From Bryobacteraceae bacterium (lineage in GTDB: Bacteria; Acidobacteriota; Terriglobia; Bryobacterales; Bryobacteraceae), in assembly GCA_947456995.1 (NCBI GenBank), contig CANGVB010000079.1, positions 1 to 10,036 on the forward strand: 10,036 bases of DNA. The letters are read 5' to 3'. Below, one piece after another: positions 5,605-10,036 of this stretch. A model generated the notes under the pieces. The model saw only the letters and a program-made list of their open reading frames with translations, was not told the origin of the DNA and did not search any database. The number at the start of each line of letters is the position of its first letter. The stretch's first letter is position 1. A program made the translations under genes and the position numbers.

Positions 5605-8103
5605 TTGACCGAGGGCCCCCAACTCCGCATCATTTCCGCGCCACCAGCCGGTGGCAAATCAACTCAGCTACTGGTGAGTCTCCGCGCCGCTCTGCTGAAG
5701 CATGAATGGTCTGTCAGGCTGCTGGTTCCCTCGGCCACGATGGCTGAACACATGCGGAACCAACTGGCGCGTGAAGGCCACGTTCTTCGCAAGGCCACCG
5801 TCTCAACGCTGACTCGTTTTGTTGACGATCTCAAGCTCTCGCAACCCGGCCCTTCTCCCTCTGCTCTCGAATCGATCATCAGGGCTGTACTCAATCAACG
5901 TTGCCCCGCAGAGTATGAGGAAGTTGCTGCGCAGGCAGGCTTTGTTCGCCACCTCGCGTCCTCCTGCGACGCGCTTGCTCTGGCCGGTGTTGCACCGCAA
6001 CAACTGGAAGGGCCGCTGGGCGACGTATATCGTCGCATCCTGAAGTCTCTCGATGAGCAGAAACTGGCGTTGCGTGGGCAACGCTTACAGCAAGCCACCC
6101 AGAAAATTGACCAGGCCGATCTTGGTGGCGCGTCCAGAATTTTGCTCGATGGCTTCTTCAGTTTTTCGAAGACAGAAGAGGCTTTTCTTGCTGCCCTTAG
6201 CAAGCGAATTGTTGTTGAAGTGACTCGGGCGGAACCAGGCGCCGGCGCTCCCATCTACCGCCAACCGCGCATCAACACCCTTGCTGCAACCGACCGCACT
6301 CACGAAGCGCTCATCATCGCTGAAGGCATCCTTCATCTGGCATCTCAGGGTGTGGAACTGCGACGGATCGGAATTCTGCTGCGCAGTCCCGAAGTCTACG
6401 CGCCAATGATCGAGAGTACTTTGGCCCGGCTGGAGATCCCGTCCCGCTCCTATCTGGGCACGCCGATTACAGCGCACCCTGTTGTTGTGTTTCATCGCGC
6501 GATGCTCAAGGCGGTGGATGCCGGATGGGACAACGCTGATCTGCTCAGCGCCATGCGCTGGCGCTTTACTGGCCTTGGCGGTACGGCTTCGGGCGACGGT
6601 CTGGAGCGACAGGTACGCACCGCGTTGCCGTCCAGTAGTCTTGAACTCTTTCCGCAACTGGAAGCCTTCAAGGATTGGCCCGGCCAGAAGTTTCAGCCTG
6701 TTGAAGCTGCGCGTCAGCTCAAGCGCCTCACCCAGCTTCTCGAAGTCCCAACCCGTCTCGAGCCAGACCTCAAGACGGCCTGGCATTGGCACCAGCGCGC
6801 CTCTGCCATCAGAACTCTCCATGACGTCCTGGATTCAACGGCCACCTCGCTCAGTGACGAGCCAATACTGCTGAGCGAATTCTGGCAAGCCACCGAATCG
6901 AACCTTGCTGATCTCAGCCTTCACGAGCGTGACGCTCGCCGCAACGTGGTTCACTTGATGGATCTTTTTGAAAGCCGTCAATGGGATCTCGACTACATCT
7001 TCGCGCCTGGAATTTCGGATGGAGAATTCCCGCAACGCTTCTCGCCCGATCCGCTTCTGCCGGAGAACCTCAAGAAGACCTTTGGCCTAAAGACGCTGGA
7101 AGACCGGCAAGCCGAAGAGCACTTCCTCTATGAGATGCTGCTCACCAGAGCCAGCAGGCAGCTAACCCTTATCTATCCGAGGATCAATGCCAAAGGTGAC
7201 CCTCTACTGCCCTCTCCCTTGTTGGCCGGCAAAGGTGCTGCGGCCAAGCCCATTGAAGTCTCTACTCCTGCCTCCGGCTTTACGGAATCTTCAGGCCAAT
7301 TGGAGCGCAACTATCGCGAGGCGCGCCCCTGGTCAGCGAGTGAGTTTGAAAGCTATCTCGCCTGTCCCTGGAAGCATTTCGCGGCGCGAGGCCTGAAGCT
7401 ACAAGGCCTGCCGGAGACTCCAGCCGAAAGGCTCAATGCTCTGCTTCTCGGTACCGTCGCCCACAATGCCATCAAGATCTGGACGCAGGATTCGTCCAAA
7501 AATATTGAGCAAATTGGTGAACGAGAGCTCGAACGAGCGTGCCGCGAAGCGCGCGTGCCATCCGGCTACCAGTACGAACGCGAGCGCATCAACCTCTTGC
7601 GCAACTTGCGTCTCTATGCGCGCAACGCGCCTCCCATTCCAAGCGGCTGGACCACTTACCTCGAGCAGTCTTTCTCGCTTGAGCTCGAAAATGGCCCTGC
7701 GGTGCGAGGCCAGATCGATCGCTATGATCAAAGCCCCAACGGGGAGATTCACGCTTACGACTACAAGTATTCGAAGGCCACCGGGCTCGATGAAAAGTAT
7801 CCGATCCAGGGGGCTCTCTATGCAATCGCACTGGGGCCGAAGGTAAGCCGCTTCAGCTTTATTGCGCTGCGGGAAGAAGCCCGCGCGGCAGTGCTCGAGT
7901 CAAACCTGCTCGCCAATCAGGTAACGCTTGCCCGCGAGATGATTGGCAAGATCGTCGCGGATGTGCGATCCGGCAAGGTGCCGGTGCAGCCTCTGAACGA
8001 GGAAAACTGCAAGTACTGCGACTATATGGATGCCTGCCGAATCCGCTTGCGCAATGCGGAAGAAGAAGCCTCCGCAATCTCAGTTGAGGCGGTGCAGGAA
8101 TGA
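5605..8103 (+). CDS. addB: AddB-like helicase-nuclease subunit (PD-(D/E)XK, Fe-S)
   Basis: AddB works with AddA to unwind and trim double-strand DNA ends for RecA-dependent repair. This version has 832 residues, clearly shorter than the ~1150 of Bacillus AddB. The N-terminus has a Walker A motif, APPAGGKST (12-20, Lys18). A helicase-like middle part contains APGISDGEFP (467-476) and LLTRASRQL (512-520). The C-terminal nuclease of the RecB type shows ACPWKHF (586-592), LGTVAH (His620), GQIDRYD (Asp705), YDYKY (Asp719, Lys721) and QGALYAI (Gln735). Cys587 with the CKYCDYMDAC set (Cys802, 805, 811) forms the four-cysteine Fe-S pattern of AddB, Cas4 and Dna2. The start is TTG at 5605, one base after the stop of the small gene and with no ribosome site, so coupling is likely. 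No other plausible in-frame start lies between the TAA at 5593 and 5605. Its stop overlaps the addA ATG. Confidence 0.87.
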   Translation: MTEGPQLRIISAPPAGGKSTQLLVSLRAALLKHEWSVRLLVPSATMAEHMRNQLAREGHVLRKATVSTLTRFVDDLKLSQPGPSPSALESIIRAVLNQRCPAEYEEVAAQAGFVRHLASSCDALALAGVAPQQLEGPLGDVYRRILKSLDEQKLALRGQRLQQATQKIDQADLGGASRILLDGFFSFSKTEEAFLAALSKRIVVEVTRAEPGAGAPIYRQPRINTLAATDRTHEALIIAEGILHLASQGVELRRIGILLRSPEVYAPMIESTLARLEIPSRSYLGTPITAHPVVVFHRAMLKAVDAGWDNADLLSAMRWRFTGLGGTASGDGLERQVRTALPSSSLELFPQLEAFKDWPGQKFQPVEAARQLKRLTQLLEVPTRLEPDLKTAWHWHQRASAIRTLHDVLDSTATSLSDEPILLSEFWQATESNLADLSLHERDARRNVVHLMDLFESRQWDLDYIFAPGISDGEFPQRFSPDPLLPENLKKTFGLKTLEDRQAEEHFLYEMLLTRASRQLTLIYPRINAKGDPLLPSPLLAGKGAAAKPIEVSTPASGFTESSGQLERNYREARPWSASEFESYLACPWKHFAARGLKLQGLPETPAERLNALLLGTVAHNAIKIWTQDSSKNIEQIGERELERACREARVPSGYQYERERINLLRNLRLYARNAPPIPSGWTTYLEQSFSLELENGPAVRGQIDRYDQSPNGEIHAYDYKYSKATGLDEKYPIQGALYAIALGPKVSRFSFIALREEARAAVLESNLLANQVTLAREMIGKIVADVRSGKVPVQPLNEENCKYCDYMDACRIRLRNAEEEASAISVEAVQE

Positions 8104-10036
8104 AGCTCACTCCGCAGCAGCATGCCGCGGTTCATCGTATCGGCCAGGACGTCTGTGTCATCGCCGGGCCGGGCAGTGGCAAGACCCGCGTTCTTGCCGA
8201 ACGCTTCGCCTGGCTGGTGAGCGAAAAGAACATCTCCCCGCGCAACATCCTCGCGCTCACCTTCACCGAGAAGGCGGCAAATGAGATCAAAGAGCGGGTA
8301 TCGAAGTCGAATCATCCCGACATCGAGTTCGCGCCGATCTCTACCTTTCATGGCCTTTGCAAGCGCATCCTCAGCGAATTCTCGATCGCTGCAGGGCTTG
8401 ACCCGGCAACCCAGCTTTGGGACGAACGCATCGCCGACGCCGAACTCCACAGCAGCGCCGAACATGTGCTCAATCAGGCAGCAAGCGAACAACGTCCTGC
8501 GCTGCGTCGCCTCTTCACCACCTGGAACACGGCCAATCTTGTGCCGGACCTGTGCGATCTCTACAACAAGATCCGCTCGCTTTCCGACGAATTTCCGCAG
8601 CCATCGGAGCCCCCGAATATCCCGAGGTTTCTTGCTGAGTTCGCAGCTCTTGGCGAAGACGTTGTTGCTGCCAAGGCGAGCACAGTCATCTCGCAAGGCT
8701 TCCACGAAAGGTTCTGTGAAGCCTTTGCACTCTTCAAGCAACTAGGCTATGAAGAACCGCGTTGGGACCACATCGCCGCCATCTCCAGCTTTCCCAAACG
8801 AGGCAATCTCCCGAAGGGCCTGAAAGAACCCGCCAAGCAATTCTACGAGCTCTTTGATGTCATCAGTGCAACGCTTGTATCGGCGCTGGTGGGGCCGGAG
8901 CGCAACTACCTGATCGAGATCCTCCAGCGCATCGCAGACGCTTATGATCAACGCAAGCGCAATGCCGCGCGCATGGATTTTCACGATCTCGAGCACAAGT
9001 CGATTCATCTTTTGCGAAACAACAAGGCTGTGCGTGAAGAGCTGCAGCGCCGCTTTGAACACATCCTGATGGACGAGATGCAGGACACCAATCCTGTGCA
9101 GTGGAAGCTTCTCGATTTGATCCGTACTCCGGGTACCTTCTTTGCTGTCGGCGATGTGAACCAGAGTATCTATGGCTTCCGCTTTGCTGCGCCTAAAGAG
9201 TTCATCGAATACCGGGACAGCATCGAGGCGCGCGGAGGCGCGATTGATTTTCTCGGCGACAACTTCCGCTCACGTGAAGACATCCTGCACTTTACGGAGA
9301 CGGTCTCGCGAGACCTTAAGGGGCTCGAGCCGCCCAACCTGCGCGCTGGCCGCAACTTCAAAACTGAAAATCTTCCGGTTAGCCTTCACGCGTTCGAGCA
9401 ACACGTTGACGAGTTTGAGTGGCTAGCCTCTGAGATCAAGTTCCTTGAAGAGACTTTTCTCGTCGAGCCCAAAGACGGTAGCCCCTTGCGTCGTCTTCAT
9501 CTTGGAGACATCGCAATCCTTGTGCGCACCACAAGCAAGGCCGAAGCAATCGCCTCGGTAATGGCCGAGCGAGGCATCCCCTTCACTCTGGGGGGCGGTC
9601 GCAAATTCTTCGACACGCAGGAAGTGGCAGACTGCATTAGCTATCTCGAGGTCCTGGCCAACCCCCTCAACACGATTGCCCTGGCCGCTGTGTTGCGCAG
9701 CCCTTTTGTGGGTCTTACGGATGATCAACTGCTCAGCAACTTTCAGCCTCAATCTTTTGCAGAGCGTCTTGAACGGCAACGCAACCAGTTAGACGATGTC
9801 TGTCCAGATCGCTTTCTGATCGAAGCCCTGGATGCTTCCGGCTACCTGCAAACATTGAACCCTGGTGGACGGGCGAACGTTGAAAAGTTTCTTCGGATCG
9901 TGCGCGAGCAGTGGCAACAGGGCCCGAGTAACATCCGCGACTTCGCTGACACCATTCAGCAGATGCGCACGGCCGCGCAAGAGAAATCAGCACCCGTTGC
10001 GGGCATCGGTGCTGCAGTACAGATCCTTACGGTTCA
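8100..10036 (+). CDS. addA: AddA-like UvrD/Rep-family DNA helicase (3' partial)
   Basis: This frame, open to the window end, gives 645 residues of a superfamily 1A helicase. Motifs in order: Q motif LTPQQHAAV (3-11); Walker A AGPGSGKT (22-29, Lys28); LTFTEKAANEI (53-63); STFHGLCKRIL (81-91); Walker B with DEMQD (325-329); VGDVNQSIYGFR (350-361); LGDNFRS (385-391, Arg390). The window stops at QILTV, just where the TVHxAKGLEF motif should begin. AddA normally ends in a second RecB-type nuclease domain, which is outside the window, so the choice of AddA over another UvrD-type helicase rests on the adjacent addB-like gene, in the addB-addA order of Bacillus. The ATG overlaps the addB stop in ATGA, and TGAGG (8085-8089) lies 10 bases upstream, so the two subunits should be made together in matched amounts. 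Confidence 0.88.
   Translation, partial: MKLTPQQHAAVHRIGQDVCVIAGPGSGKTRVLAERFAWLVSEKNISPRNILALTFTEKAANEIKERVSKSNHPDIEFAPISTFHGLCKRILSEFSIAAGLDPATQLWDERIADAELHSSAEHVLNQAASEQRPALRRLFTTWNTANLVPDLCDLYNKIRSLSDEFPQPSEPPNIPRFLAEFAALGEDVVAAKASTVISQGFHERFCEAFALFKQLGYEEPRWDHIAAISSFPKRGNLPKGLKEPAKQFYELFDVISATLVSALVGPERNYLIEILQRIADAYDQRKRNAARMDFHDLEHKSIHLLRNNKAVREELQRRFEHILMDEMQDTNPVQWKLLDLIRTPGTFFAVGDVNQSIYGFRFAAPKEFIEYRDSIEARGGAIDFLGDNFRSREDILHFTETVSRDLKGLEPPNLRAGRNFKTENLPVSLHAFEQHVDEFEWLASEIKFLEETFLVEPKDGSPLRRLHLGDIAILVRTTSKAEAIASVMAERGIPFTLGGGRKFFDTQEVADCISYLEVLANPLNTIALAAVLRSPFVGLTDDQLLSNFQPQSFAERLERQRNQLDDVCPDRFLIEALDASGYLQTLNPGGRANVEKFLRIVREQWQQGPSNIRDFADTIQQMRTAAQEKSAPVAGIGAAVQILTV

Noticed and set aside
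6085..6822. 245-codon open frame on the minus strand inside addB
   Set aside because: It lies wholly inside a motif-confirmed gene, has no recognisable domain and is the usual opposite-strand shadow in GC-rich DNA.
8022..8741. 239-codon open frame on the minus strand across the addB-addA junction
   Set aside because: Overlaps coding sequence carrying AddB cysteines and the AddA Walker A; no domain or ribosome site supports it.
5328..10036. Nuclease plus helicase as a new anti-phage defence system
   Set aside because: The motif order, Fe-S cysteines and addB-addA coupling fit the housekeeping AddAB complex; no defence genes, integrase or repeats are nearby.

Overview
The window looks like chromosomal DNA of an Acidobacteriota bacterium, probably of the Bryobacter / Solibacter / Paludibaculum type. 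This is inferred from moderately high GC, a secreted protein with Ig-like repeats next to a PEP-CTERM protein, and the style of the anti-sigma-like protein. No marker gene in the window proves the taxon. It reads as housekeeping and envelope-related sequence. I see no phage genes, insertion sequences, CRISPR arrays, tRNAs or rRNAs.

Left part (1-1092, plus strand): the 3' end of a gene for a secreted Ig-like repeat protein, then a small PEP-CTERM surface protein. Middle-left (1089-3278, minus strand): murQ (MurNAc 6-phosphate etherase) translationally coupled to an upstream TIM-barrel sugar isomerase/epimerase. A perfect 12-bp inverted repeat separates this pair from erpA, an A-type iron-sulfur carrier. 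The PEP-CTERM gene and murQ converge and their stop codons overlap.

Middle-right (3419-5175, plus strand, divergent from erpA): a three-gene envelope-signalling set. It comprises an ECF-type sigma factor, a single-pass membrane protein that is probably its anti-sigma factor, and a small membrane-anchored CpxP/Spy/CnrX-like protein. The layout suggests an extracytoplasmic stress or metal-sensing circuit. A 183-base leader between sigma and anti-sigma can form alternative hairpins, and GTCG-containing repeats sit upstream of the sigma gene.

Right part (5328-10036, plus strand): a tightly packed set of a 91-residue unknown protein, a compact AddB-like nuclease with an Fe-S cluster motif, and an AddA/UvrD-type helicase cut by the window end. 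AddB and AddA together form the double-strand-break resection machine. The unknown small gene ends one base before the addB start, so it is a candidate partner.

There is no gene-free stretch longer than 300 bases. The gaps are 2819-2954, 3279-3418, 4076-4258 and 5176-5327, and their contents are listed as features. I did not find a clearly new system. The best leads are the small gene coupled to addBA and the sigma / anti-sigma / CpxP-like set.
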